A stretch of 26,224 nucleotides of DNA, taken from positions 1 through 26,224 of the forward strand of contig JAQUGB010000006.1 in the NCBI GenBank assembly GCA_028684345.1. Reading direction: 5' to 3'. The first letter of the stretch is position 1; each line of letters starts with the position of its first letter. This DNA comes from Tepidiphilus sp. (GTDB lineage Bacteria; Pseudomonadota; Gammaproteobacteria; Burkholderiales; Rhodocyclaceae). A program made the position numbers and the translations under genes. This document shows positions 1-8,779 of the stretch, one piece after another. The notes under the pieces are model-generated. The model saw nothing but the letters and a program-made list of their open reading frames with translations, was not told the origin of the DNA and searched no databases.

Positions 1-65
1 TCCATCCCCGAGACGGCGGCATTTTTGACGAGTTCTTCCGGCGGATAATACATTTTCTGAGCCAT
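1..65 (-). CDS. acs: Probable acetyl-CoA synthetase, N-terminal fragment (cut by window edge)
   Basis: Only the first 21 full codons are present, reading MAQKMYYPPEELVKNAAVSG and then M. A YPP-x-E-x-L-V-x-NA-x-VSG opening is typical of the N-terminal cap of AMP-forming acetyl-CoA synthetases, which make acetyl-CoA from acetate, ATP and CoA. A good ribosome site (GAGGGAG) lies 7 nt before the ATG, which supports the start. A weak promoter candidate on this strand (TTGCCC at 170-175, 16-bp spacer, GATAAA at 148-153) lies in the divergent gap shared with the fumarase gene. The family call rests on a short stretch and on memory of the family, so another acyl-CoA ligase is possible. Confidence 0.5.
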   Translation of the reverse strand, partial: MAQKMYYPPEELVKNAAVSGM

Positions 66-243
66 GGGTCGATCTCCCTCTTCAATGGTTCGTTCGAACG
101 GACCGCGCAGACTCCGGTCCATCCGGGCACCCTTTGATTGAAACGGCTTTATCTTACATCAGACTTACTGGGCAAGAGGGCAAAGGTCATTCCGTCGGCG
201 CCCACCCTGTTTTAGAATAGCGCACTCTGCGATGGAGCCTGTG

Positions 244-1773
244 ATGACCACTATCCGCGAAGAAGACCTGATCGAATCGATCGCCGACGCATTCCAATAC
301 ATCAGCTACTACCACCCCGTCGATTACATCAAGGCGCTCGCCGAAGCGTACGAGCGCGAGCAAAGCCCTGCGGCGAAAGACGCCATCGCCCAGATCCTCA
401 CCAACTCCCGCATGGCCGCCGAGGGCCACCGCCCGATCTGCCAGGACACGGGCATCGCCACGGTCTTTTTCGAAATCGGTCAGGACGTGCGTTTCGACAC
501 GCGCCTCAGCCTGCAGGAACTCATCGACGAAGGGGTACGCCGCGCCTACACCAATCCGGACAATCCCTTGCGCGCCTCGGTCTTGCGCGACCCCGCCGGC
601 AAGCGGCAGAACACGCGCGACAACACCCCGGCCGTGGTCCACGTCGAGCTCGTACCGGGTGATAAAGTAGAAGTGATCTGCGCGGCCAAGGGCGGCGGCT
701 CGGAGAACAAAGCCAAGCTCGCCATGCTCAACCCCTCGGATTCCCTCGTCGACTGGGTGCTCAAGACCGTGCCCACCATGGGAGCGGGCTGGTGCCCGCC
801 CGGCATCCTCGGCATCGGCATCGGCGGCACGCCGGAAAAAGCTATGCTGCTCGCCAAGAAGTCCCTCATGGCCCCCGTCGACATCCACGAGTTGCAAGCA
901 CGCGCCGAGCGCGGCGAGGAGCTCGGCACCGCCGAGCGGCTGCGGCTCGAACTCTACGACAAGGTCAATGCGCTCGGTATCGGCGCGCAGGGTCTGGGGG
1001 GGCTCACCACGGTGCTCGACGTCAAAGTGCTCGACTACCCCACCCACGCCGCAAGCCTGCCGGTGGCCATGATCCCCAACTGCGCCGCCACCCGCCACGT
1101 GCACTTCACGCTCGACGGCAGCGGCCCGGCCCGGCTCGAACCGCCGCGGCTGGAAGATTGGCCCCAGATCACCTGGACGCCCGACACCAAGAAAGCCAAG
1201 CGGGTGAATCTCGACACCCTCACGCGCGAGGAAGTCGCCTCCTGGAAGGCCGGCGAGATCCTGCTCTTGAACGGCAAGCTCCTCACCGGGCGGGATGCCG
1301 CGCACAAGCGCATCGCCGACATGATCGCCCGCGGCGAGCCGCTCCCCGTCGATTTCACCAACCGGGTCATCTATTACGTCGGCCCGGTCGATCCGGTGCG
1401 CGACGAAGTCGTCGGCCCCGCCGGCCCCACCACCGCCACGCGTATGGACAAATTCACCCGCCTCATGCTCGAGAAGACCGGGCTCATCGCCATGGTCGGC
1501 AAGGCCGAGCGCGGCCCCGAGGCGGTGGCGGCGATCCGCGACAACCGCGCCGCCTACCTCATGGCCGTGGGCGGAGCCGCCTATCTGGTGGCCAAAGCGA
1601 TCAAGGCGGCGCGCGTCGTCGCGTTCGAAGATCTGGGCATGGAAGCGATCTACGAATTCGAGGTGCGCGACATGCCGGTGACGGTGGCCGTCGATAGCCA
1701 AGGCAACAACGTGCATGAAACCGGCCCGCGCGAGTGGCGCATCAAGATCGGCAAGATCCCCGTCACCGCCTGA
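244..1773 (+). CDS. fumA: Class I (iron-sulfur) fumarate hydratase
   Basis: Converts fumarate to L-malate in the TCA cycle, in the cytoplasm, using an oxygen-sensitive [4Fe-4S] cluster. The 509-residue length fits the one-chain class I family, with an N-terminal alpha domain and a C-terminal swivel (beta) domain. The three expected cluster cysteines are visible: C66 in RPICQDTG, C184 in GWCPPG and C280 in IPNCAATRH. The C-terminal domain has the GRDAAHKR and VGPAGPTTATRMD stretches typical of the family. I chose ATG 244 because GGAG (234-237) sits 6 nt upstream; an in-frame ATG at 232 would place that site inside the gene. A TAGAAT-like -10 is at 213-218 with no good -35. It is divergent from the probable acs gene and is followed by tRNA-Thr. 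Confidence 0.95.
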   Translation: MTTIREEDLIESIADAFQYISYYHPVDYIKALAEAYEREQSPAAKDAIAQILTNSRMAAEGHRPICQDTGIATVFFEIGQDVRFDTRLSLQELIDEGVRRAYTNPDNPLRASVLRDPAGKRQNTRDNTPAVVHVELVPGDKVEVICAAKGGGSENKAKLAMLNPSDSLVDWVLKTVPTMGAGWCPPGILGIGIGGTPEKAMLLAKKSLMAPVDIHELQARAERGEELGTAERLRLELYDKVNALGIGAQGLGGLTTVLDVKVLDYPTHAASLPVAMIPNCAATRHVHFTLDGSGPARLEPPRLEDWPQITWTPDTKKAKRVNLDTLTREEVASWKAGEILLLNGKLLTGRDAAHKRIADMIARGEPLPVDFTNRVIYYVGPVDPVRDEVVGPAGPTTATRMDKFTRLMLEKTGLIAMVGKAERGPEAVAAIRDNRAAYLMAVGGAAYLVAKAIKAARVVAFEDLGMEAIYEFEVRDMPVTVAVDSQGNNVHETGPREWRIKIGKIPVTA

Positions 1774-1799
1774 AACCTCTCCCCCCGGACGGGGAACGG

Positions 1800-1805
1800 T
1801 ATAAT
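1800..1805 (+). promoter_or_regulatory. -10 element of the tRNA-Thr promoter
   Basis: A perfect TATAAT lies 27 bp after the fumarase stop and about 45 bp before the tRNA. The -35 region about 17 bp upstream (around 1777-1782) matches TTGACA poorly. Transcription would start near 1812, so the pre-tRNA leader would begin with the hairpin at 1813-1842. Confidence 0.6.
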
Positions 1806-1812
1806 CTTTCAC

Positions 1813-1842
1813 GTCCGCCCTGCCTCACGTGCCAGGGCGGAC
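1813..1842 (+). other. Perfect 10-bp hairpin in the tRNA-Thr leader
   Basis: GTCCGCCCTG (1813-1822) and CAGGGCGGAC (1833-1842) are exact reverse complements around a 10-nt loop. No T-run follows, so it is not a standard intrinsic terminator. It sits between the TATAAT and the mature tRNA 5' end, so it should fold in the precursor RNA. It could protect the transcript, present the leader to RNase P or RNase E, or be a relic of a fumarase terminator. Confidence 0.6.
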
Positions 1843-1850
1843 GCCGCAGC

Positions 1851-1923
1851 GCCGGCATAGCTCAGCTGGTAGAGCACCCGCCTTGTAAGCGGTAGGTCGC
1901 CCGTTCGAGTCGGGCTGCCGGCA
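1851..1923 (+). tRNA. tRNA-Thr (anticodon TGT)
   Basis: A complete cloverleaf can be drawn. Acceptor GCCGGCA (1851-1857) pairs with TGCCGGC (1916-1922), followed by discriminator A. The D arm is GCTC/GAGC, the anticodon loop is CTTGTAA, and the T arm is GCCCG-TTCGAGT-CGGGC. The anticodon stem has one C-T mismatch at its outer pair (27-43). CCA is not encoded, because TTC follows, so it must be added after transcription. A promoter and leader hairpin lie directly upstream, and the mechanosensitive channel gene begins 44 bp downstream. Confidence 0.95.
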
Positions 1924-1967
1924 TTCTTTCCGCTCACCGAGCTCGCACCCGTTCCGAGGGAGGCTCC

Positions 1968-4900
1968 ATGCGTTTCACCCGCCGACTGTGCACTCTCATT
2001 CTTTTTTGTCTCGTCGGCATACTCTCTCCGTCCTTTGCGGCTGAATCCGGCAATGATCCCGTGCAGGCGGGACTTGCTCTGATTCAGGATGCGCTGCAGC
2101 GCAACACGCTACCAGCCGATACCTCCACCGCGCTCAAGCAACTGCTCGACCGTATCCAGGAAGCGCAAAGCCGCAAACAGCAGGCCGAGATTCGCGCTGC
2201 GCTCGCCGAAAAGCTCATCGAGCAGACGCAGCGCGAACTGCAGCAGCTCGCCGCCAGCCGCCCTGCCGACTTTGCCGTCCTGCGGATCACCGACGATTTG
2301 TCGCCGAGCGAACGAGCCGAGCGCTTGCCTCGCATCCTCGAGGAAGAACGGGCGCGGCGTCAGACGCAGGAATCCCTCAAGGCCCAACTCGCCGATCTCG
2401 AACAACCCAAGGAACGTCGCGATAGCGCTGCCCCACCCTCTCCCGCGCCACTACCCACCCTGCCCAGCAATGATCCCCTGGTGCAACAGGCGCTCACGCT
2501 TGCCACCTTGGTCTCCAGCCAAGCCCAAGAAGCCGAACGCCGCGCTGCCCTGCTGGAGAGCCGTTTGGCCGAGAATTCTCGGGTACTGCTATCGCGCCGC
2601 ATCGAACGGCTGGAGGTCGAGCTCACCCGACTGCGCCAGTTACGTGAAGCGGTGGAAAAGAGCACGACGGCCGAAGTCACCCAGGAAACCAGCCAGGCCG
2701 ATGCCGGAACGCTCGACCCGAGGCTCGCGCGAGTGGAAGCCACCAATCGCGAATGGGAAGCACGCCTGCAGACCCTGCGCCAGCGTTTGCAGACCGTACG
2801 CGAACGCCAGGCAACGCTCCAACGCGAACATCAAGAGCGCAGAGAGTCGCTCGAGTCCCTGAAAAAACGCATCGCCCAGCAGGGTCTGAGCCCCGCCGTC
2901 GGCAACCTACTCCTCGAATACCGCAGCCGCCTGCCCGCTCCCGTGACCCTGCGCCAGGAGCTCAACGCCGTACGCGCGATGCTGGAAGAGGTCCAGCTCC
3001 AGGAGCTCGAGCTACGTCAAGCCAAACGCCTGATCGCCGATCCGCGCGAGCGGGCTCGCCAGCTCCTCGGATTGGCAGAAACAACGGATTCCCCCCTGGA
3101 AAAAAGCATCATCGAAGCGCTCTCGGCGAGAACCCTGACGCTCGAGACGCTCGATGCGCTGCGCCCGGCACTGCTCGCCGCCCTCGGCGACCTCGAATCC
3201 GTGCTCCTTCGCGAACTCGGCATCGTGAACGAATTCTCCACCTTCATCGAGCAGCACCTGATGTGGGTGCCGACCACGCGTTCTCTTTGGCACTCCCCCT
3301 TATCCGAACTCACTGCGGTGGGCTCGGGGATACTCACGCTTGCGGCCGCCCTCATCGATCGTGCATCCTGGCAAACCGTCGTTTTTCACACGACGGTCAA
3401 AGCCTGGACCCTACTCGGCCTCGGGCTCATTTTCCTGCTCGCACGTCCGCGCCTGAACGCCCGGCTCGACCGACTGCTCGGCAAAGACCGGAAAGAATCC
3501 CGCAGCGCCGGGATCCTCGACATCTTGTCCATCTTGGGACTCGAAGCCCTTCAGTCCCTTCCCTTTCCGCTCGTCGCCTACGCTCTCGGCATGATGATCC
3601 TCGATAGTGGTGTTCCTGCCGAAAATGCCCATGCATTCGGGCTCGCTTTGACCCAGATCGCTCCTTTCGCCTGGAACGTGCTCTTCTGGCAACGAATTTT
3701 CTCACCCAAGAAAGGCCTTGCCGCCAGCCGTTATCACTGGCCAATGCCCGTGCTGCAACGCCTGAACCATACCCTGAAAGGATTCGCCTGGGGCGTGCTA
3801 CCGCTGGGATTCCTAGCACTCTATCTCAACCAAATCCAACTCGATGCCCCCCTGACCGAACTGGGCCGCATTCCTTTCGTTCTATCGATGCTCTTGCTCT
3901 CCTGGCTGTTGTGGCGCATCTTCCACATTCGCCGGGGCTTGCTGACCGATACCCTTCTGCCCACCTGGATACGGGTGACCGCCGCCCTCTTTGGGCCAGG
4001 TCTGCCGCTGGTGAGCGCGGCGTTGGCCAGCGCCGGCTACTTCTACGCCGCCACGACCCTGATCGTCCGGTTCATGTCCACCCTCTGGATCTTGCTCGCG
4101 TTCGCGCTGCTGCAGCACGCCGCGCGCGATTTCTTTCTCCAACGTTTCGAACGCCGACGGAGCCGCAGCGCCGAGGATGGCGACGAAACGCAGAAGGAGC
4201 ATATCGATGCGTCCGAACGGCAAACCTTGACTTTGCTCAATTTCGCCCTCGTGCTCGGCCTCGTCTTCGTCCTGCTCGACCTCTGGTCGTCGCTGCTGCC
4301 CGCCACCCGTATCCTGGACGAATGGGTGCTGTGGCGCTACACGGAGGCGATGGGCAACGAGGCGGTCACGATGCAAGTCACCCTGGCCGACTTGCTCCTC
4401 GCCCTGATCGGTTTTGCGGCGATGTGGGTGGCAGCACGCAATCTTCCGGGCCTGCTCGAATTGGCTCTACAACGCACCTCACGGCTGGATGCGGGCAGCA
4501 AGTATGCGCTGGTGACACTACTGCGCTACGCCATCTTCACCATCGGACTGATCCTCATCCTGGGGCAGTTGGGGATGCCGTGGTCGAAGCTGCAGTGGCT
4601 CGTCGCCGCCCTGAGCGTGGGCCTGGGTTTCGGCTTGCAGGAAATCGTCGCCAACTTCGTCTCCGGCCTCATCATCCTCTTCGAGCGCCCGGTGCGCGTG
4701 GGCGATCTGGTCACCATCGGCAGCGACAGCGGCACCGTGCGACGCCTCACCATCCGCGCCACCGTGATCGAGGATTTCGACCGCCGCGAAATCCTGGTGC
4801 CCAACAAGAAACTGATCACCGAACAGGTCACGAACTGGACGCTCAGCAACTCGCTGTCGCGCATCTTCCTCACGATCGGCGTGGCCTACGGCAGCGACCC

Positions 4901-5213
4901 CAAGCAGATCGAGACGCTCCTGCTCGAAGCCATCAAGGCCACCCCGGGCATTCTGTCGGACCCCGCCCCCAGCGTGATCTTCGCCCGCTTCGGGGAAAGC
5001 TCGCTCGATTTCGAACTCCGGGCGATCGTGGCCAACGTCGATCAGCGGCTTGGCATCATGAGCCGCCTCAACGAGGAAATCGATCGGATCTTCAAGGAGA
5101 ACGGCGTGGAAATCCCCTTCCCGCAACGCGACTTGCATATTCGGGACATCGCCTGGCCGAGAACGGGACCTTTCCCTGCCGGGCAAAACGCACTTCAGCC
5201 TCCGGAGTCTTGA
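1968..5213 (+). CDS. Large MscS-family mechanosensitive channel (MscK/MscM-like)
   Basis: Inner-membrane channel that opens under membrane tension to release ions and small solutes during hypo-osmotic shock. Its 1081 residues are close to E. coli MscK and MscM (about 1100). A signal peptide (basic MRFTRR, hydrophobic core, SFAA cleavage region near residue 24-25) is followed by a long Glu/Arg/Gln-rich coiled-coil periplasmic region (about 30-410). Many hydrophobic membrane segments follow (about 440-880), then the MscS core from about residue 880. The pore helix reads GFGLQEIVANFVSGLIILF and is followed by ERPVRVGD, both hallmarks of the family. GAGGGAGG 7 nt before the ATG gives the start. 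The last 19 bp overlap the convergent rlmB gene. MscK versus MscM cannot be settled here. The gene fits the osmotic theme of the ectoine cluster 15 kb away. Confidence 0.93.
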   Translation: MRFTRRLCTLILFCLVGILSPSFAAESGNDPVQAGLALIQDALQRNTLPADTSTALKQLLDRIQEAQSRKQQAEIRAALAEKLIEQTQRELQQLAASRPADFAVLRITDDLSPSERAERLPRILEEERARRQTQESLKAQLADLEQPKERRDSAAPPSPAPLPTLPSNDPLVQQALTLATLVSSQAQEAERRAALLESRLAENSRVLLSRRIERLEVELTRLRQLREAVEKSTTAEVTQETSQADAGTLDPRLARVEATNREWEARLQTLRQRLQTVRERQATLQREHQERRESLESLKKRIAQQGLSPAVGNLLLEYRSRLPAPVTLRQELNAVRAMLEEVQLQELELRQAKRLIADPRERARQLLGLAETTDSPLEKSIIEALSARTLTLETLDALRPALLAALGDLESVLLRELGIVNEFSTFIEQHLMWVPTTRSLWHSPLSELTAVGSGILTLAAALIDRASWQTVVFHTTVKAWTLLGLGLIFLLARPRLNARLDRLLGKDRKESRSAGILDILSILGLEALQSLPFPLVAYALGMMILDSGVPAENAHAFGLALTQIAPFAWNVLFWQRIFSPKKGLAASRYHWPMPVLQRLNHTLKGFAWGVLPLGFLALYLNQIQLDAPLTELGRIPFVLSMLLLSWLLWRIFHIRRGLLTDTLLPTWIRVTAALFGPGLPLVSAALASAGYFYAATTLIVRFMSTLWILLAFALLQHAARDFFLQRFERRRSRSAEDGDETQKEHIDASERQTLTLLNFALVLGLVFVLLDLWSSLLPATRILDEWVLWRYTEAMGNEAVTMQVTLADLLLALIGFAAMWVAARNLPGLLELALQRTSRLDAGSKYALVTLLRYAIFTIGLILILGQLGMPWSKLQWLVAALSVGLGFGLQEIVANFVSGLIILFERPVRVGDLVTIGSDSGTVRRLTIRATVIEDFDRREILVPNKKLITEQVTNWTLSNSLSRIFLTIGVAYGSDPKQIETLLLEAIKATPGILSDPAPSVIFARFGESSLDFELRAIVANVDQRLGIMSRLNEEIDRIFKENGVEIPFPQRDLHIRDIAWPRTGPFPAGQNALQPPES

Positions 5214-5965
5214 GCCAGGCGCCGGCGCACCGTCTCGTAGAGACACACGCCGGCGGCCACCGACACGTTTAGACTCTCGACGGCGCCGAGCATGGGGATG
5301 CGCACGAGTTCGTCGCACAGCTCGCGGGTGAGCCGCCGCAAGCCTTCCCCCTCGGCTCCGAGCACCCAGGCCACGGGCCCGGCGAGGTCGCATTCGTAGA
5401 GCGATTTCTGCGCCTCACCCGCCGCGCCCACCACCCAGACGCCCGCCTCCTTGAGCGTGCGCAGCGCCCGCGCCAGATTCGTCACCGTCACATAGGGAAC
5501 GGTATCGGCCGCGCCGCTCGCGACCTTGACCGCTGCGGCGCTCAAGCCGGCGGCACGGTCCTTGGGCGCGATCACCGCATCCACTCCGGCCGCGTCGGCC
5601 ACCCGCAGGCAAGCCCCCAGGTTGTGCGGATCCTGCACGCCGTCGAGCACGAGAAAAAGTGCCGGCCGCTTCGGGTCGAGCGCATCGAGCACTTCTTCGA
5701 GCGAATGCGTCCGCGCCTGCGCCGCGACGAACGCCACCACCCCTTGGTGCCGCCCTCCGCCCGCGATCGCATCGAGCCGCGCCGTGTCCACCGGCACGGC
5801 ACGCACCCCGGCCAACTGCGCCCGTTCGAGCAGCGAACGCATGCGCGCATCCTGCCGCTGCCGGTCGACGTAGAGTTCGACGACGTCCTCGGGACGATGG
5901 CGCAGCAGCGCCGTGACCGCGTGGAAACCCGGCACGACGCGGCGTTGTCTGGTTTCTTCCTTCAT
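5195..5965 (-). CDS. rlmB: 23S rRNA (guanosine-2'-O-)-methyltransferase RlmB
   Basis: SpoU-family (SPOUT) enzyme that methylates the 2'-O of G2251 in 23S rRNA using S-adenosylmethionine. The 256 residues are the usual length. The N-terminal substrate-binding domain begins with the FHAVTALL region. The three SPOUT motifs are clear: DPHNLGACLR, VLGAEGEGL and IPMLGAVESLNVSVAAG, the last two forming the trefoil-knot cofactor site. The start ATG overlaps the rnr stop by 4 bp (ATGA), which implies translational coupling in an rnr-rlmB operon, an arrangement conserved in E. coli and many relatives. The 3' end overlaps the end of the convergent channel gene by 19 bp. Confidence 0.96.
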   Translation of the reverse strand: MKEETRQRRVVPGFHAVTALLRHRPEDVVELYVDRQRQDARMRSLLERAQLAGVRAVPVDTARLDAIAGGGRHQGVVAFVAAQARTHSLEEVLDALDPKRPALFLVLDGVQDPHNLGACLRVADAAGVDAVIAPKDRAAGLSAAAVKVASGAADTVPYVTVTNLARALRTLKEAGVWVVGAAGEAQKSLYECDLAGPVAWVLGAEGEGLRRLTRELCDELVRIPMLGAVESLNVSVAAGVCLYETVRRRLAQDSGG

Positions 5966-8343
5966 CGCTTGGCCTTGGCGCGGCGCGTGCGCTCGGTCTT
6001 GCCCTCGCGCCGGGTCGGCGCCGGGCTGAGGTTCTCCAGGAAGTGAAAATCGATCTTACGCGTGGCCAGATCGACCCGCACCACCTGCACCTTCACGCGG
6101 TCGGCCAGTCGGTGGCGCACGCCGGTTCGCTCACCCACCAGGGCGTGCGCACGCTCGTCGAAGTGGAAATAATCCTCGCCCAGATCCGAGATGTGCACCA
6201 GCCCTTCCACGAAGAGTTCGTCGAGGGTGACGAAAAGGCCGAACGGCACCACCGACGTGACCACACCGGTGTAGACCTCGCCCACTTTGTCCTGCATGAA
6301 GTAGCACTTGAGCCAGCCGATGACCTCGCGCGTGGCCTCGTCGGCGCGCCGCTCCGTCATCGAGCAGTGCTCGCCGATCGCCTTCCAGTCGCCGGGCTCA
6401 TAGCGAGCGCGTTCGAGTACCGCCTTGATGCAGCGGTGCACCAGCAGATCGGGATAGCGGCGAATGGGCGAAGTAAAGTGCGCATAAGCCTCATAAGCGA
6501 GCCCGAAGTGACCTCGATTCTCCGGCGTATACACAGCCTGCTTGAGCGAACGCAGCATCACCATCTGCAGCAGGGGCGCATCGGGGCGCTTCTGGATCTT
6601 TTCCAGCACCTTGGCGTAGTCCTTGGGCGTCGGCTCGTCGCCGCCGGGCAGTTCAATCCCGAATCCGGCGAGGAAATCACGCAACGCCGCCACTTTCTCC
6701 GGCGCCGGGGGCTCGTGCACGCGGTAGAGTGTGGGATGGTCGTGTTCGGCGAGAAAATCGGAGGCGCAGACGTTGGCCGCCAGCATGCATTCTTCGATCA
6801 AACGGTGCGCGTCGTTGCGCACGACGGGAACGATACGCGCGATCTTGCCGTGCTCGTCGAACTCGATGCGCGTCTCCATCGTCTCGAAGTCGATCGCCCC
6901 GCGCTGGCGCCGTGCTTTCAAAAGCGCACGGAAGACGGCATCCAGGTGCTGTAGATGCGGCAGGAGCTCGCCGAGCTTGGTACGCACCTCTTCCTTGCCT
7001 TCATAGAGCGCAGCGGCGACTTCGGTGTACGTGAGGCGGGCGTGGGAATGCATTACGGCCGGATAGAAACGATAGCGCTGCACCTTGCCCGACGCGCTCA
7101 CGATCATGTCGCAGGCCATGCACAGTCGATCTTCGCGCGGCACGAGGGAACACAAACCGTTACTCAGTTTCTCCGGCAGCATGGGGATGACCCGGCGCGG
7201 AAAATAGACCGAGTTGCCGCGATTGAACGCTTCGCCATCGAGTGCCGAGCCGTGCCCCACGTAGTGCGATACATCGGCGATCGCCACGATTAGCCGGAAC
7301 CCCTTACCCTGCGGTTCGCAATAGACCGCGTCGTCGAAATCCTTGGCATCCTCACCGTCGATGGTCACGAGCGGCAATTCGCGCAGGTCCACGCGACCGG
7401 CGATGTCCTTGCGGCGCACTGCGTCGGGCAAGCGGCGCGCCTCCTCGCGCACCTCGCACGGCCATTCGAACGGCAAGTCGAACTTGCGCAGCGCAATCTC
7501 GATCTCCATGCCGGGATCGTCGTAGTCGCCCAATATCTCGACGATGCGCCCGATCGGCTGGGCGTACTTCGTGGGCTGTTCGACGAGCTCGACCACCACC
7601 ACCTGACCCGGTTTGACCTTTTTGCCGCCCGGAGCGACGAGGATGTCCTGGGCGATGCGCTTGTCTTCGGGCACCACCAAGGTGACCCCATGCTCGACGA
7701 GCACGCGCCCGACCACTTTCTGGTTGGCCCGCTCGAGCACCTCGACGATCTTGCCTTCCGGCCGGCCGCGGCGGTCGGTACCGGCGATGCGCACGATCAC
7801 CCGGTCGCCGTGCAGCACCTGGCGCATCTCCTTGGGGCCGAGGAAGATGTCATCGCCGCCGTCGTCGCGGATCACGAAGCCGAAACCGTCGGGATGCCCC
7901 TGCACCCGGCCGCGGATGAGATCGGCCTTCTCCGGCAGGAGATAGGCGCCGCGGCGGTTGCGCAGGATCTGTCCGTCGCGCTCCATCGCCTTCAGGCGCC
8001 TCTCGAAGAGCTCATACTCGTGAGGGGCGATATCGAGCGCCTCCACGAGCTCGCTCCAACGCATGGGGCGACCTGCCTCGGTAAGCACCTGAAGAATGTA
8101 TTCCCGGCTGGGCAAAGGATGCCCATATTTGGCCGCCTCACGGGCGAAATAGGGATCACGCCGACGACGCTCGCTCACCTCGGGCGCGGGCACGGCCGTC
8201 GACTCGATGATCGCAGAAGAGGGTGACGCCGGCTCCACAGCCGTTGGCGCAGATAGCAAAGCGGCGGGTGATCGCCGCCGACGGGAAGAAGAAGGTGAAT
8301 CAGCGGGAAGTTGCTGTGGTTTGTTCTTTGACGTTTTGCTCAT
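5962..8343 (-). CDS. rnr: Ribonuclease R
   Basis: 3'-to-5' exoribonuclease that degrades structured RNA and takes part in rRNA and tmRNA quality control. The 793 residues show the expected order: a low-complexity basic N-terminus (1-65), a winged-helix region (about 75-140), cold-shock domains (about 140-290), the RNB catalytic domain with the metal-binding aspartates in TIDGEDAKDFDDAVY (D329, D332, D335, D337, D338), a C-terminal S1 domain (GEVYTGVVTSVVPFGLFV) and a short Lys/Arg tail. The first 60 residues are rich in Ser, Ala and Pro and probably disordered. A possible ribosome site (AAGGA) is about 13 nt before the ATG, slightly far, so the exact start is not certain. rlmB follows in an overlapping operon. 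Confidence 0.96.
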   Translation of the reverse strand: MSKTSKNKPQQLPADSPSSSRRRRSPAALLSAPTAVEPASPSSAIIESTAVPAPEVSERRRRDPYFAREAAKYGHPLPSREYILQVLTEAGRPMRWSELVEALDIAPHEYELFERRLKAMERDGQILRNRRGAYLLPEKADLIRGRVQGHPDGFGFVIRDDGGDDIFLGPKEMRQVLHGDRVIVRIAGTDRRGRPEGKIVEVLERANQKVVGRVLVEHGVTLVVPEDKRIAQDILVAPGGKKVKPGQVVVVELVEQPTKYAQPIGRIVEILGDYDDPGMEIEIALRKFDLPFEWPCEVREEARRLPDAVRRKDIAGRVDLRELPLVTIDGEDAKDFDDAVYCEPQGKGFRLIVAIADVSHYVGHGSALDGEAFNRGNSVYFPRRVIPMLPEKLSNGLCSLVPREDRLCMACDMIVSASGKVQRYRFYPAVMHSHARLTYTEVAAALYEGKEEVRTKLGELLPHLQHLDAVFRALLKARRQRGAIDFETMETRIEFDEHGKIARIVPVVRNDAHRLIEECMLAANVCASDFLAEHDHPTLYRVHEPPAPEKVAALRDFLAGFGIELPGGDEPTPKDYAKVLEKIQKRPDAPLLQMVMLRSLKQAVYTPENRGHFGLAYEAYAHFTSPIRRYPDLLVHRCIKAVLERARYEPGDWKAIGEHCSMTERRADEATREVIGWLKCYFMQDKVGEVYTGVVTSVVPFGLFVTLDELFVEGLVHISDLGEDYFHFDERAHALVGERTGVRHRLADRVKVQVVRVDLATRKIDFHFLENLSPAPTRREGKTERTRRAKAKR

Positions 8344-8398
8344 TGAGAATCGGAAGTCCTTGCATGCGTACGCGGCAGGCGCTCACGCCGACATGGCG

Positions 8399-8426
8399 TT
8401 GACAACACGCGCCGCACGCTTATAAT
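8399..8426 (+). promoter_or_regulatory. Perfect-consensus sigma70 promoter for tRNA-Leu
   Basis: TTGACA (8399-8404), a 16-bp spacer and TATAAT (8421-8426) match both consensus hexamers exactly. The mature tRNA begins 14 bp after the -10, so the leader is very short. It is divergent from rnr. Such strength is usual for stable RNA genes. Confidence 0.85.
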
Positions 8427-8439
8427 AACGCATCTCGTC

Positions 8440-8524
8440 GCCCAGATGGCGGAATTGGTAGACGCGCTGGTTTCAGGTACCAGTGCCGCAAGGCGTGGAG
8501 GTTCGAGTCCTCTTCTGGGCACCA
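8440..8524 (+). tRNA. tRNA-Leu (anticodon CAG), CCA encoded
   Basis: A class II tRNA with a long variable arm. Acceptor GCCCAGA pairs with TCTGGGC (8514-8520). The anticodon stem CTGGT/ACCAG encloses TTCAGGT, giving anticodon CAG. The variable arm is TGCCGCAAGGCG and the T arm is GGAGG-TTCGAGT-CCTCT (last pair G-T). The discriminator A and an encoded CCA end at 8524, unlike the tRNA-Thr in this window. A T-run (8529-8534) follows almost at once. Leucine tRNAs are common island integration sites, and accessory genes begin directly beyond this one. Confidence 0.95.
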
Positions 8525-8608
8525 CCGCATTTTTTCTCGGCTGTCGCTGGACGAAAAATATCGCTTTGATCCCCGTCCATGACGATCATTTGAAACCGGT
8601 TATCATCC

Positions 8609-8632
8609 GTACCTTTTAGTGGTACGTACCAC
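8609..8632. repeat. GGTAC half-site cluster with a 14-bp perfect palindrome beside tRNA-Leu
   Basis: GTGGTACGTACCAC (8619-8632) is a perfect 14-bp palindrome. Another GTACC lies at 8609-8613, giving three GGTAC/GTACC half-sites in 22 bp, starting 85 bp beyond the tRNA-Leu 3' end. The rest of the 255-bp gap (8525-8779) holds no gene I can support. The palindrome may be a protein-binding site. A remnant of integrase arm-type sites is possible given the tRNA, but no integrase gene is present. Confidence 0.5.
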
Positions 8633-8779
8633 CCCACGACACCCTCTCGATTCACCCTCTTCCGACAGAGCTCCATTGCCCATCCTGGCGCTTCTTTATA
8701 TCAATCGCTAGGACAACGTATCGCCGTGCAGCGGTGACCGGGGCCTCCTGCATCATCCGGATCACGTGCGAGTGAGCCG

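Noticed and set aside
187..1812. Long open frame (541 codons) on the minus strand across the whole fumarase gene
   Set aside because: It is antisense to a clear class I fumarase with all cluster cysteines. The protein is His/Gly/Val-rich low-quality sequence typical of antisense frames in GC-rich genes.
8473..8676. Short minus-strand frame ending in an RTRTSTPCGTGT-like tail
   Set aside because: The tail is the translated antisense of the tRNA-Leu, a common false call; no coding evidence upstream.
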